64,000 bases of DNA from Pirellulales bacterium (GTDB lineage Bacteria; Planctomycetota; Planctomycetia; Pirellulales; Thermoguttaceae), in contig JAFGLH010000128.1 in the NCBI GenBank assembly GCA_016928165.1, positions 1 to 64,000 of the forward strand, written 5' to 3'. The translations under genes were made by a program, and so were the position numbers. Of the stretch, positions 52,301 to 60,743 are shown piece after piece. Numbering within the stretch: the stretch's first letter is position 1; every line of letters begins with the position of its first letter. The notes below the pieces were generated by a model. It saw nothing but the letters and a program-made list of their open reading frames with translations, was not told the DNA's origin and did not search any database.

Positions 52301-52432
52301 GTGTTCAAGATCACCGGCATGGACAAGCTGTTCGAGATCCATTCCGACGCGGAAGCGGCCATTGCCTCGCTGAAGTCGGGCGGAGGGATGTTCTTCCGCA
52401 AGAAGAAGCCCGCCAGCTACGAAGTCTCTTAG
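49388..52432 (+). CDS. KS / pseudo-AT / STAS polyketide-synthase-like protein
   Basis: The 1014-residue product has an intact ketosynthase (~8-430): C180 in SACSTSL, H316 in EAHGTATAMGD, H356 in SNFGHLEAA. A linker with a translated repeat (SPLPQAGEGPGVRA) leads to an acyltransferase domain (~540-870) that keeps the fold signatures (FPGEGSQYAGMGRGLY, FVEIGPRPLLLGLG, TYPFQRKKYWIE) but not the active site. The nucleophile motif GHSxGE reads GHGLGEY (G626), and the usual FHSPLM reads LYCPLVE (Y728). Residues ~885-990 are a STAS domain (VVLNFSRVGFMSSMALGMLV), with an in-frame ATG (M882) at its start. So it can condense acyl units on an ACP but probably cannot load malonyl groups itself. A trans-acting malonyltransferase or a non-malonyl extender is needed. 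Neighbours: ACP 17 bp upstream, SDR and ligase before it. Confidence 0.88.
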   Translation: MNDSIISNSIAIIGMAGRFPGARNVDQFWSNVVAGVESITSLTNEEMLQSGADPSWLNRPDFVKAAPVIDDFDKFDPKFFKISRREAEIMDPQQRILLELAWETMERAGYAGDPPGLVGVFTGAGGLMSSYLLSPMHFYSRLIGSTGSMHCAGNDKDYLSTRISYKLNLRGPSFTVQSACSTSLVTVHLACQSLLAGECDMALAGGVTVRVPHRIGYIHTGQALLSPDGHCRPFDAGANGTVFGSGAGLVLLKPLAQAIKDGDHVHAVIRGSAVNNDGAAKLSYWATNAEGQAAACADAMAVAEVEPRSIGLVEAHGTATAMGDPVEIFGLNKAFRRGTKDKQFCAIGSVKSNFGHLEAAAGIASLIKAALALEHKKLPPSINYHESNPAINFPESPFFVITECRDWPSNGQPRRAAVNSLGIGGTNAHVILEEKLFSPLPQAGEGPGVRAAELKTISTLHSHALAISAQTPTALNELAGRYVEYFDANPNSNLGDVCFTTNTGRGRFQHRLSAVVRSTNEARKFLDAWRQDKSAPGCVHGIVDVINPPVTFLFPGEGSQYAGMGRGLYESEPVFRENIDRCGTILKSSPLEGEADFQTALFALEYSLACLWKSWGVEPAAVIGHGLGEYAAATVAGVFSLEDALRLVSAREKLINSLLNEGRMAVVLAEPARVAEMLKSYDDIYLAAVNSPRQTVVSGRAEAIESLTDHLTAEGLRCRLLPGKRALYCPLVEPIVERFRCVCEKVTFHKPRIEIISGLSGSQAGAEIATADYWHRHLCKLIRFAECVATLDQSDHRVFVEIGPRPLLLGLGRRSMRQWEGLWLPSLKPGQPDRRTMLSAAARLFVRGINMNWAGADRGFARRRIVLPTYPFQRKKYWIEPMSVIKQELKGEVRVLTIEPARLVDSETIDQCYREIAAALDKCEENHVVLNFSRVGFMSSMALGMLVRVNKRCKEYKVSLKLSGIASEIREVFKITGMDKLFEIHSDAEAAIASLKSGGGMFFRKKKPASYEVS
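50700..50725. repeat. Translated palindromic element in the KS-AT linker
   Basis: CCCCTCTCCCG-CAAG-CGGGAGAGGGG (11-bp perfect arms) is in frame and encodes SPLPQAGEG. It is homologous to the intergenic element at 26475-26500, including the flank. Confidence 0.85.
52031..52432 (+). other. STAS domain fused to the C-terminus of the KS/AT protein
   Basis: Residues 882-1014 read as an anti-sigma-factor-antagonist STAS domain. Where SpoIIAA-type proteins have FMDSSGLG, this has FMSSMALG: the Asp and the phosphorylated Ser positions are Ser and Met. An ATG at 52031 opens the domain without a clear Shine-Dalgarno, so a separate short product is possible but not shown. No stop or frame change separates it from the AT domain. 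Confidence 0.75.
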
Positions 52433-52543
52433 GTAGGTCAGGTACTCTGTACCTGACATTCTATTACCACGATTTGGGTCATGTATGGGGTGGTTGTATA
52501 ACCGTTACCTCAACTGCTGTCAGGCACGGAGTGCCTGACCTAC
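52433..52543. repeat. Diverged inverted repeat of the taggtcaggta family
   Basis: Arms at 52433-52457 (GTAGGTCAGGTACTCTGTACCTGAC) and 52519-52543 (GTCAGGCACGGAGTGCCTGACCTAC). Same family as 48910-48987; the two copies bracket the ACP and KS genes. Confidence 0.8.
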
Positions 52544-52776
52544 GAATTACTGCCGCACCAACTGCTGAAGTCTCATAAGCGGCCCGCCGCGAAACTCGCC
52601 TTATCTCATTGTCGCATAAAGCCTTACGGCATCGCGCCGCATCTCTTGGCCCGCCTGGCCGACGCACTTTCGCACAAAATAACGCTCATTGCAAATACAC
52701 TATAAGAAGGCGGTGCCGGTCCCGTAGTATGAATCCGGCGCTCCTTTCCGCACGTCTCGTCAAATTGGATCAACCG
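52433..52776. other. Intergenic region before the ECF sigma gene
   Basis: About 340 bp, beginning with the inverted repeat directly after the KS/AT/STAS stop. The remainder has no clear gene; TATAAG at about 52700 may be part of a promoter for the sigma gene. The track's longer sigma ORF covers part of this stretch without family similarity. Confidence 0.5.
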
Positions 52777-53307
52777 ATGCGCAATCGAGACATCGACACG
52801 AAAGAGTTCGTCGCGTTGTTGACCCGCCATTCGCGGCGCATCTATTCGTTCATCCGCTCGTTGGTGCCCAATCAGACCGACGCAGAAGACCTCTTTCAAG
52901 AGGTCAGCACCACCCTGTGGGAAAAGTATGACACGTTTTGCAAGGGGAGCGATTTTCGGGCTTGGGCGTTCCAGATCGCCCATTACAAGGTGCTCAACTT
53001 CCGTCGGAGGCGGACGCGCATGCCGCGATTGTTCAGCGACGATTTGATCGGCAAACTTGCCGACGATCGGCTGTTGTTGGACGACTCGCTCGAGTGCCGC
53101 TCGCGGGCGTTGGCCGACTGCTACCAACGACTCCGCTTGGAGGACCGCGAACTGCTTGACCTCCGCTATACCGAAGCGGCGACGGTACCCAACGTGGCGA
53201 CTCAAACCGGCCGATCCATCGACTTTGTCTACAAAGCGCTGCGGCGCATCCATGGCGAACTCTACCAATGCATAGATGACGCGATCCACGGGGACGAACC
53301 GAAGTGA
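52777..53307 (+). CDS. ECF sigma factor, Rhodopirellula/Verrucomicrobium type
   Basis: From ATG 52777 the product has 176 residues; ATG 52729 (192 residues) is an alternative, and the track's 52609 start adds unrelated sequence. Region 2 reads FVALLTRHSRRIYSFIRSLVPNQTDAEDLFQEV and then FRAWAFQIAHYKVLNFRR; region 4 reads LRLEDRELLDLRYTEAATVPNVATQTGRSIDFVYKALRRI, with the helix-turn-helix. This matches the TIGR02989-type ECF factors common in planctomycetes. The stop overlaps the FecR-like start (GTGA), so the partner is co-translated and probably controls it. Confidence 0.88.
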   Translation: MRNRDIDTKEFVALLTRHSRRIYSFIRSLVPNQTDAEDLFQEVSTTLWEKYDTFCKGSDFRAWAFQIAHYKVLNFRRRRTRMPRLFSDDLIGKLADDRLLLDDSLECRSRALADCYQRLRLEDRELLDLRYTEAATVPNVATQTGRSIDFVYKALRRIHGELYQCIDDAIHGDEPK

Positions 53308-55124
53308 CCCACTCGACGCCGCAATTCGATGAGCTGGCCGACCTGGTTTGGGCACTGTCCAACGACAGGCTCGACGCCGAGGGCGGAGCGAGTTTGCAAC
53401 GGCTGCTCGAATCGGACGCCGCCAATCGTCGCGTCTATCTCGAATTGATGGACCAATTCGCGTTGTTGGAATGGGAAAGCGCGGAACGGACCGTGGAAGC
53501 CGGAAAACATGGAGACTTGGAAACTGCGGTTTCGCCGCTAGAGATTTCCACCCTTTCCCCACTCCCTTCTCCTCTCTCACCTCTCGCCGTCGGCGGTCCG
53601 CTCTTCTCCTACATGGTCGCCACAGTGGTCTTGTGTTTGATGTTGCTCGGGGCCTGGGCTTATAAGATTTCACACGTTCGCGATCAGCATTACGTCGACA
53701 ATAGCCGGAGGCAAACTGCCTCCGGTCCGTCGGAGCAACCGGAATTGGTCTTTGTCGGCCGGATCACCGGCATGAAAGACTGCCGCTGGTCCGACCCCGA
53801 CACCTATACGATAGTCGGAGCGTCGGTCCCGCTGGATCGCGAATACGCATTGGCCTCCGGCCTGATGGAAATTACCTACGCCGGCGGCGCGAAAGTGATC
53901 CTCGAAGGCCCCTGTACGTACAATATTGAATCGTCCGCCGGCGGCTTTTTAGCGCGCGGAAAGCTGACGGCTAAAATCAGAACTCAAAGCTCAAAGCCCA
54001 AAGCTCAAAGCTCGGAACTCTTTGCCTTCTCCCCGTTTCTCTCTCCCCTCTTCTCTGTCCGCACTCCCACCGCCGTCGTCACCGACCTCGGCACGGAGTT
54101 CGGCGTCGAAGTCGATGAGAACGGCGACACCACTTCTCACGTGTTCGAGGGTAAGATTGTGGTTAAGGCGGGGATTCGGAATTCGGAAAAACGCCCCATG
54201 ACTGCAGTGGGTGACACTGGTTTAGCCAGTGGCACTCAGCGACAACTCAAGGCTGGGGAATCCATTCAAGTAAGTAGGGTGCGTGCTGGCACGCACCATG
54301 ACTCCGCGGCCGAAACTGTGCGTTTCACACACCCTGCGACCCCGCCGAAGTTCGTCCGCCGCTTGTACGAACCGCCAAAAATGCTTGATCTGTTGGACAT
54401 CGTCGCCGGCGGAAACGGTTTGGGCAACAGAAGAGAACGAGGAATCGACCCCACCACCGGCATGACGGATCCCATGTTGCTAGTTATACAACGGAAAGGC
54501 GACGGCCAGTACCATACGGTAGCGACAAACGGATTGATTGACGGAGTATTTCTTCCTAAAGGCGGCAAGCATCCGGCGCAACTGGATTCGTCCGGACATT
54601 ATTTCGACGGATTTACACGCACGTCGGGCACGTCGGGCAGCAGTATCTGGGTACGCGCGGCTGAAATAAGCACAAGCGATCAGAAAAAGGACCGCTGGCA
54701 GTGGGTGTATTCCATAGGTCGCGGCGGACAGTACATGCCCGACGGTCGAGGATTGCTTTGCATACACGCCAATGCGGGAATAACCTTCGATCTGGCGGCC
54801 ATGCGAAAACTTTTCGACGGATCACGCCCGGCGCGATTTCGCTCCGTCGCCGCACTTGCCGATGCCGCGCTCGTCATGCCTGATAAAAATCCTCACGGCA
54901 TGGTCGATCTATGGCTCTTTGTGGACGGCCTTTTGAAAATGCAACGTCAAGGGTTGGGACCGCAAGACAAACCGGTCGATATCAATGTCAAACTTGAAGC
55001 AGGAGACCGGTTCCTTACTATTGTTGTGACCGACTTCAACACCTTGGCCACTTTCGATTGGGCGATTTTCGGCGACCCCGTTTTGGAAATGAAACCTACC
55101 GACGAAGAAAACAGACTCAGATGA
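53304..55124 (+). CDS. FecR-like transmembrane protein with LamG-like C-terminus
   Basis: The 606-residue product starts at GTG 53304 and overlaps the sigma stop by four bases. Residues ~1-70 are an anti-sigma-like helical region (FDELADLVWALSNDRLDAEGGASLQRLLE), followed by a transmembrane helix (FSYMVATVVLCLMLLGAWAY). A FecR-like domain lies outside the membrane: ASGLMEITYAGGAKVILEGPCTY, FSVRTPTAVVTDLGTEFGV, VFEGKIVVKAG. The C-terminal half is LamG/concanavalin-like (GHYFDGFTRTSG, WQWVYSIGRGG). It probably transmits an envelope signal to the sigma factor. The reading frame has absorbed three palindromes and a heptamer array in frame. These fall in linkers around and within the FecR domain. 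Confidence 0.85.
   Translation: MTHSTPQFDELADLVWALSNDRLDAEGGASLQRLLESDAANRRVYLELMDQFALLEWESAERTVEAGKHGDLETAVSPLEISTLSPLPSPLSPLAVGGPLFSYMVATVVLCLMLLGAWAYKISHVRDQHYVDNSRRQTASGPSEQPELVFVGRITGMKDCRWSDPDTYTIVGASVPLDREYALASGLMEITYAGGAKVILEGPCTYNIESSAGGFLARGKLTAKIRTQSSKPKAQSSELFAFSPFLSPLFSVRTPTAVVTDLGTEFGVEVDENGDTTSHVFEGKIVVKAGIRNSEKRPMTAVGDTGLASGTQRQLKAGESIQVSRVRAGTHHDSAAETVRFTHPATPPKFVRRLYEPPKMLDLLDIVAGGNGLGNRRERGIDPTTGMTDPMLLVIQRKGDGQYHTVATNGLIDGVFLPKGGKHPAQLDSSGHYFDGFTRTSGTSGSSIWVRAAEISTSDQKKDRWQWVYSIGRGGQYMPDGRGLLCIHANAGITFDLAAMRKLFDGSRPARFRSVAALADAALVMPDKNPHGMVDLWLFVDGLLKMQRQGLGPQDKPVDINVKLEAGDRFLTIVVTDFNTLATFDWAIFGDPVLEMKPTDEENRLR
53705..53725. repeat. Translated palindrome 1 in the FecR-like gene
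   Basis: CCGGAGGCA-AAC-TGCCTCCGG, perfect 9-bp arms, coding RRQTASG. Confidence 0.75.
53983..54013. repeat. Heptamer tandem repeat in the FecR-like gene
   Basis: ctcaaag repeated about four times with one variation (CTCAAAGCTCAAAGCCCAAAGCTCAAAG), coding a TQSSKPKAQSSE stretch within the FecR domain region. Confidence 0.75.
54211..54235. repeat. Translated palindrome 2 in the FecR-like gene
   Basis: GTGACACTGG-TTTAG-CCAGTGGCAC, arms matching at 9 of 10, coding GDTGLASGT. Confidence 0.7.
54279..54298. repeat. Translated palindrome 3 in the FecR-like gene
   Basis: GGTGCGTG-CTGG-CACGCACC, perfect 8-bp arms, coding VRAGTH. A related GTGCGTGCTCGCAC stem follows rhaA at about 27950. Confidence 0.75.
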
Positions 55125-55236
55125 AATCGACGGAGGGCGCGCCTATGAAATAGACTCGAAAACCGTTTGTTTTGTTTCAGCCGTCATATCGCTGAAGCAA
55201 TTTCCGTTTTTCACTTCTTTCAAGGAGACCACAGCT

Positions 55237-56193
55237 ATGTTCAAAAAGTATCCATCAATTCTGGTTTTGGCCGTATTCATGGTTGGCCTACTGGGTAGTT
55301 CAGCGGCATATGCCGACACAATTCTGCTTAACGACACATTCGATTCATCTGGAGCGACGAGGGGCAACGACGCAAACGATCCGCGGGACACGGATTGGTG
55401 GGCCGTGGGAACGTCCTTCGACGATCCGGCGACCGATATGTATTTGACCACGGACTACGGAGCGGGCGGAATCAACAGCGGAAATGCCTTGATGGTGAAC
55501 GCCAACAATACATTCGGTTACGTTTGGGCAGGTTTCCCCGCCGTTACGCTGAATAACACCGGAGACTGGGTGGAGTTGAATTTCGATTTGCGGTTAACCG
55601 GTGCCCTCACGGCACAGAACCTTGCGTTTCGGGTAGGGCTTTATTCCTCGGCGTCCGGCGCAGCGGGGATGCCCTCGGCCGACAAAACTGATGACGTCAT
55701 TTACCTCAACGACATGGATGGATACGTGATCTACACGGGTACGAATACGACGAGTGCGACGTCGCTGTACACCCGAAGGGAAACGGACGATGCCGTAACT
55801 TCCACTATTCTCACTGCCACCACGGCCGACAAAAATAATTTCGACGCCCCGACGGGAACCGCTTCATTAGACACAAACAAACACGCAATCAGCTTAAAGC
55901 TGGTCCGCACAGACACCGGTGCTAACAACGCCGGTGTGAGGGTCATATACTCAATCGACGGGGCCCTGTTGGCCGACAACACCGACGATGGAACGTTGGG
56001 TGGATCAGGCTCTGATCCATTCGGATTTCTATCGACCTTCGACGGCCTCTGCATTGCGCACACCAGGTCCGATTATGATTTCCTGATCGATAACGTTTCC
56101 GTAACGACAAACGTCCCTGAGCCGTCCACGCTGGTACTGCTCGGTTGCGGTCTGATCGGCCTGCTGGCCTACGCTTGGAAGAAACGCAAGTAG
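55237..56193 (+). CDS. PEP-CTERM sorted exported protein
   Basis: The 318-residue product starts at ATG 55237 with GGAG nearby. A signal peptide comes first ([19 protein letters not shown]). The body ([43 protein letters not shown]) looks like a secreted beta-sandwich of LamG or similar type. The C-terminal tail is a standard PEP-CTERM signal: [26 protein letters not shown], with the PEP motif, hydrophobic helix and basic end. It is recognised by an exosortase at the membrane; none is in the window. Downstream of the sigma/FecR pair and co-oriented, it is a likely target of that sigma factor. Confidence 0.92.
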   Translation: MFKKYPSILVLAVFMVGLLGSSAAYADTILLNDTFDSSGATRGNDANDPRDTDWWAVGTSFDDPATDMYLTTDYGAGGINSGNALMVNANNTFGYVWAGFPAVTLNNTGDWVELNFDLRLTGALTAQNLAFRVGLYSSASGAAGMPSADKTDDVIYLNDMDGYVIYTGTNTTSATSLYTRRETDDAVTSTILTATTADKNNFDAPTGTASLDTNKHAISLKLVRTDTGANNAGVRVIYSIDGALLADNTDDGTLGGSGSDPFGFLSTFDGLCIAHTRSDYDFLIDNVSVTTNVPEPSTLVLLGCGLIGLLAYAWKKRK

Positions 56194-56223
56194 GAGAGCA
56201 TGTAAACCTGTCGCCACATACCT

Positions 56224-56254
56224 GTTGGGACGGCGGTTCAACCGCCGCCCCAAC
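56224..56254. repeat. gttgggacggcggtt palindrome
   Basis: GTTGGGACGGCGGTT-C-AACCGCCGCCCCAAC, 14 of 15 arm positions paired, between the PEP-CTERM gene and the prepilin start. A possible transcript stem. Confidence 0.75.
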
Positions 56255-56278
56255 AACGATACTTCAGGAATTCACGGC

Positions 56279-57415
56279 ATGAATACCATCCGACCAACCC
56301 CTGGCGCCGTGAAGACGCGGCGGCTAAACGATTGCAACACGCCGTCGTGCCGACGGCGGCTAAACATAATTCCCCGCGACTGCGGTCGCGGGGCGTTGCC
56401 CGAATCCCCGAATCCCCGAATCCCGGAATCCTCGCCCCTACATGGTTTCACGTTGGTCGAGCTTTTGGTCGTGATTACGATAATCGGCATTTTGATCGCC
56501 CTGTTGTTGCCGGCGGTGCAGGCGGCTCGCGAGGCGGCGCGTCGATTGCATTGCACGAACAATCTTAAGCAACTCGGGCTGGCGTTGCATAATTATCACG
56601 AATCACACAGCCATTTCCCGGCCGCCGAGGCGATTACCGTACCGGAGCAATGCGGCACGGACTGTCGCGGCACGCCGCTGTTCATCGCGTTGCTGCCGTA
56701 TTTTGAACAGGCAAATCTCTCGGAATTGTACGATTTCAGCGTCATGCGCGGATGGATGCAGTGGGCCTCGAATAACAATATATTGGCCCAGGAGCGGCTT
56801 GATCTCTTCCAGTGTCCCAGCGACGACACTCCGACGGATTGTCCGAATATGCGCGCCTATTTCGGCGTCGCCGGGGGGAAAACCGTTTATAACCAGCATG
56901 GAGGAGGAGATTTCGGTGAAGTTTGCATCGACGGCCTGTTCCGAATCAACGTCTGGTATCGTTTCGCCGACGTCAGCGACGGCACTTCCACTACTTTGGT
57001 TTTCGGCGAAAGCATGCATCCGACTTTTTGGGGCAATGCCACGTGCTATTCGGGCGGCGGCGGTTGGCCCTCTTTCAGCCCAAATTACGGGACTTCGAGG
57101 GGAGCGCCGGTCGGTTGGTACAACGGTTGCTCATGCAATCCGAATGCAACCAATGATGATTGCGCCATCCCCGACCAGCACCTGGCAAGAGTGTGCCGCA
57201 CAACCTTACTGGCGCTCAACGCCCCTATGGAAAATATTGCTTTAACAAGTCAGACGGCCAATGACGTTCCTTTCAGCAGCTATCACAGCGGCGGCGCCCA
57301 TTTCGCCTTCGCCGACGGACACGTGAGCTTCATCAACGACTCGATCAATTTCGACGTCTACCAGGCGCTAAGCACCATCGCCAGCGGCGAGATCATTTCG
57401 GGCCTCGATCATTAA
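56279..57415 (+). CDS. DUF1559 prepilin-like protein
   Basis: From ATG 56279 (AGGAAT upstream) the product has 378 residues; the track start at 56225 runs through a palindrome. It has a prepilin N-terminus, [34 protein letters not shown], cut by a prepilin peptidase before Phe. The leader before that site is ~57 residues, far longer than the usual <30, and is coded by several palindromes and the cgaatcccc repeat. The body carries the DUF1559 pattern, [16 protein letters not shown] early and [12 protein letters not shown] (H-x9-DG) near the end. It is a pseudopilin-like protein exported by a type II-like machinery. It ends the ECF/FecR/PEP-CTERM cluster. Confidence 0.9.
   Translation: MNTIRPTPGAVKTRRLNDCNTPSCRRRLNIIPRDCGRGALPESPNPRIPESSPLHGFTLVELLVVITIIGILIALLLPAVQAAREAARRLHCTNNLKQLGLALHNYHESHSHFPAAEAITVPEQCGTDCRGTPLFIALLPYFEQANLSELYDFSVMRGWMQWASNNNILAQERLDLFQCPSDDTPTDCPNMRAYFGVAGGKTVYNQHGGGDFGEVCIDGLFRINVWYRFADVSDGTSTTLVFGESMHPTFWGNATCYSGGGGWPSFSPNYGTSRGAPVGWYNGCSCNPNATNDDCAIPDQHLARVCRTTLLALNAPMENIALTSQTANDVPFSSYHSGGAHFAFADGHVSFINDSINFDVYQALSTIASGEIISGLDH
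56341..56431. repeat. Repeat cluster in the prepilin leader
   Basis: Within about 90 bases: stem GCCGTCG-TGC-CGACGGC (56341-56357), stem CCCCGCGAC-TGCG-GTCGCGGGG (56372-56393), and three to four copies of cgaatcccc (56401-56431). All are in frame within the prepilin leader. Confidence 0.8.
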
Positions 57416-57498
57416 ACCGCAACTCGGCCAAGAAGTACACGGCACGCTTGCGACGTCTCAGTCGGCGAAGGGGCCGTGGTCGATTGCGCCGCAAACGA

Positions 57499-58785
<1,287 letters not shown>

Positions 58786-59444
58786 TGTACCTAGTAACGT
58801 TCTCCTTAGCGCAACGGCCCATTTCGGGCAGTGGCGCGAATAGAATAAGCCCCCATACCAACCAAGTTCGATGCCGGTCTTTCTGCTGGGACGTGGAGTT
58901 GTTGCGACCTACCACAAAAACCCAGTTTGCTAGGTTTGACACCGGTCTGGACGACCGGGCATCAACGTCAAGAAGTAATTCCCCATGCGGCGAAATACCC
59001 GCGCCCTGCTGCTGAGCAGATTGCTTTCAGGCGAAACACCGAAAAAGTATTTATCGGCTTACGGCAGAAAGCCTTGGATCGAGAGGCGTCCTCAATCATT
59101 CGCGGGAAACAACCCGTTACGCAAAGCAGCCCATGATTTCATATCAAGGGGCCCAGAACGCCTACTGCCAAGCAGAACTCAAACAATGGTTATCTTAACC
59201 GCACGTAGGCTCGTGTCAAGCGATATTTCGAAGGTTTCTAAATAAGAAACCCAACTGTTGTATTTTAACTTATCGTCATTGATTCGGCAAGCCATTTAGT
59301 CATTCTCAGACGTTATAGTAGCAAAGAATCGGCAATTTCGACATAAACCCGACTATTTATCATCACTTCCACCCCGATCCGTTCCGATAAATAGACGACG
59401 AGATCGGGTTTAGATAGGCATTTATATGCGTGAGGATAGGTAAT
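58786..59444. other. Large intergenic region between rho and the thioredoxin-fold gene
   Basis: About 660 bp between divergent genes. It contains a strong promoter-like sequence for rho, so some 400 bases may be an untranslated rho leader. No conserved gene, repeat or tRNA was recognised; the 86-residue and 85-residue ORFs listed here show no family features. The right part (59240-59440) is AT-rich. Confidence 0.5.
59192..59219 (-). promoter_or_regulatory. Candidate sigma-70 promoter for rho with ~400-nt leader
   Basis: On the minus strand a perfect TTGACA is followed after 16 bases by TAAGAT (4 of 6). Transcription would begin near 59185, about 400 bases ahead of the rho ATG. Long leaders are known for rho genes that control themselves by early termination. 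Confidence 0.45.
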
Positions 59445-60743
59445 ATGAACAAAAAAGTCGGCATTTTTTGTCTGCTGCTTGCCACATCAATCCCTCCAAA
59501 GGTGGGATTGTCGCAACAACAGATTCAGTTGGAACCGACGCTTGAAATCGCCCAACGCCTTGCCGGGCAATCGAACCGGCTTGTTATGATCCAGTTTTGG
59601 GCCCAATGGTGCGTAGTATGCGGGCGGATGGACGCGGAGGTATTCAGCCAACCGGAAGTGGCGGCGGTGCTCAACCAAAAGTATGTGCCTGTGAAGATCA
59701 ATGCCGACCACTTTCCGGCCACGGCGCATCGCTACGGAATTACCGCTTTGCCCACTACGGTAATAATCAGTCCAGATGGCAAATTGTTGAAAACGATCCG
59801 AGGTCGTCTGGAAACAGCCGCATATCTGGCGGTCTTGAACCGTGTTGCCGCCGAGGCGGAACAACGCAGGGCAATGACAAGCGCTCGGATACCCACCGGT
59901 GAAGCGGCGGCAACCGTTCAGCCGAATGTCTCTTCGACCGCCGAATCATCGCAATCCGCTTCGGTACCCACCAACCGATATACAGCCTCGCAGCCGCCGG
60001 ATGAGCCAGCTCCAAATATGCCTGATCCCCGCAACCATTCACAATCGAGATACGCGCCCTCTCACGAGTTTTTTTCACCACCGGCGGTTAATAGCAATGT
60101 ACCGGAAACTCAAAACCCCCGATATGGCAATCCACCTCCGGCGATAGGCGAGCCATCGTCACAAGCGCCGTCGGGGCCTGCTTACGGTGCTCAAGTGCCC
60201 CAAACCACAGCACCTCCGCAACGGCCGGCAGATTCTGCTTATGGCTCGCAGGCAGCCCCTGCTACCATGCCTCAACAACAGCCGATCGCACCCAGCAATC
60301 AGTCTCCGCCGGCCATGGCGGCTCGGCATCCGGCGGCTCCGACCGACGCGCCGGCTCCGTCTTTCAATCCGCCATTGTGCCTGGATGGATACTGCCCGGT
60401 TTCCCTGTGCGAGAAGCAACAATGGATTCCTGGCGACCTTCGTTGGGGGGCGATCCACCGCGGTCGCACTTACCTTTTCAGCGGGCCGGAGGAACAACGC
60501 CGCTTCTTTGGCGATCCCGACCGTTTCGCCCCGGTTGGATCTGGAAACGACATAGTGCTGGCCGCCGAGCAAGGGCGAGCCGTGTCCGGCCGCCGAGAAC
60601 ACGGAGTGTTTTACGGCAATCGAGTTTATCTGTTTTCCAGCGAGGAGTCGCTGGCCAGATTCGCCGAGAAGCCGGAAGTCTACTCGAGTCAAGTCCTCAA
60701 CGCAACGCGTTCGGGAACGTCCACCGGACAACAATTACACTAA
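59445..60743 (+). CDS. Exported thioredoxin-fold protein with YHS-like C-terminus
   Basis: I start it at ATG 59445 for 432 residues; the track's GTG 59430 is a less likely alternative. A signal peptide leads (VGIFCLLLATSIPPKVGLS). A thioredoxin-like domain (~25-140) has LVMIQFWAQWCVVCGRMDAE (CVVC motif), then KINADHFPATAHRYGITALPTTVI (cis-Pro). A long Pro/Ser/Gln/Ala-rich linker (~145-315) follows. The C-terminal ~110 residues (LCLDGYCPVSLCEK, RTYLFSGPEEQRRFFGDPDRFAP, and a second similar RVYLFSSEESLARFAEKPEVY) look like two YHS-like units. Likely site is the periplasm, with a disulphide- or thiol-related role; substrate unknown. A Cys pair in the YHS part could bind metal. Confidence 0.8.
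   Translation: MNKKVGIFCLLLATSIPPKVGLSQQQIQLEPTLEIAQRLAGQSNRLVMIQFWAQWCVVCGRMDAEVFSQPEVAAVLNQKYVPVKINADHFPATAHRYGITALPTTVIISPDGKLLKTIRGRLETAAYLAVLNRVAAEAEQRRAMTSARIPTGEAAATVQPNVSSTAESSQSASVPTNRYTASQPPDEPAPNMPDPRNHSQSRYAPSHEFFSPPAVNSNVPETQNPRYGNPPPAIGEPSSQAPSGPAYGAQVPQTTAPPQRPADSAYGSQAAPATMPQQQPIAPSNQSPPAMAARHPAAPTDAPAPSFNPPLCLDGYCPVSLCEKQQWIPGDLRWGAIHRGRTYLFSGPEEQRRFFGDPDRFAPVGSGNDIVLAAEQGRAVSGRREHGVFYGNRVYLFSSEESLARFAEKPEVYSSQVLNATRSGTSTGQQLH

Noticed and set aside
17926-56431. Insertion sequences or transposons behind the palindromes
   Set aside because: No transposase gene or IS-type terminal repeats with target duplication were seen; the palindromes are too short to be full elements.
58985-59245. 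86-residue plus-strand ORF before the thioredoxin-fold gene
   Set aside because: No Shine-Dalgarno, no motif, and it lies opposite the likely rho leader.
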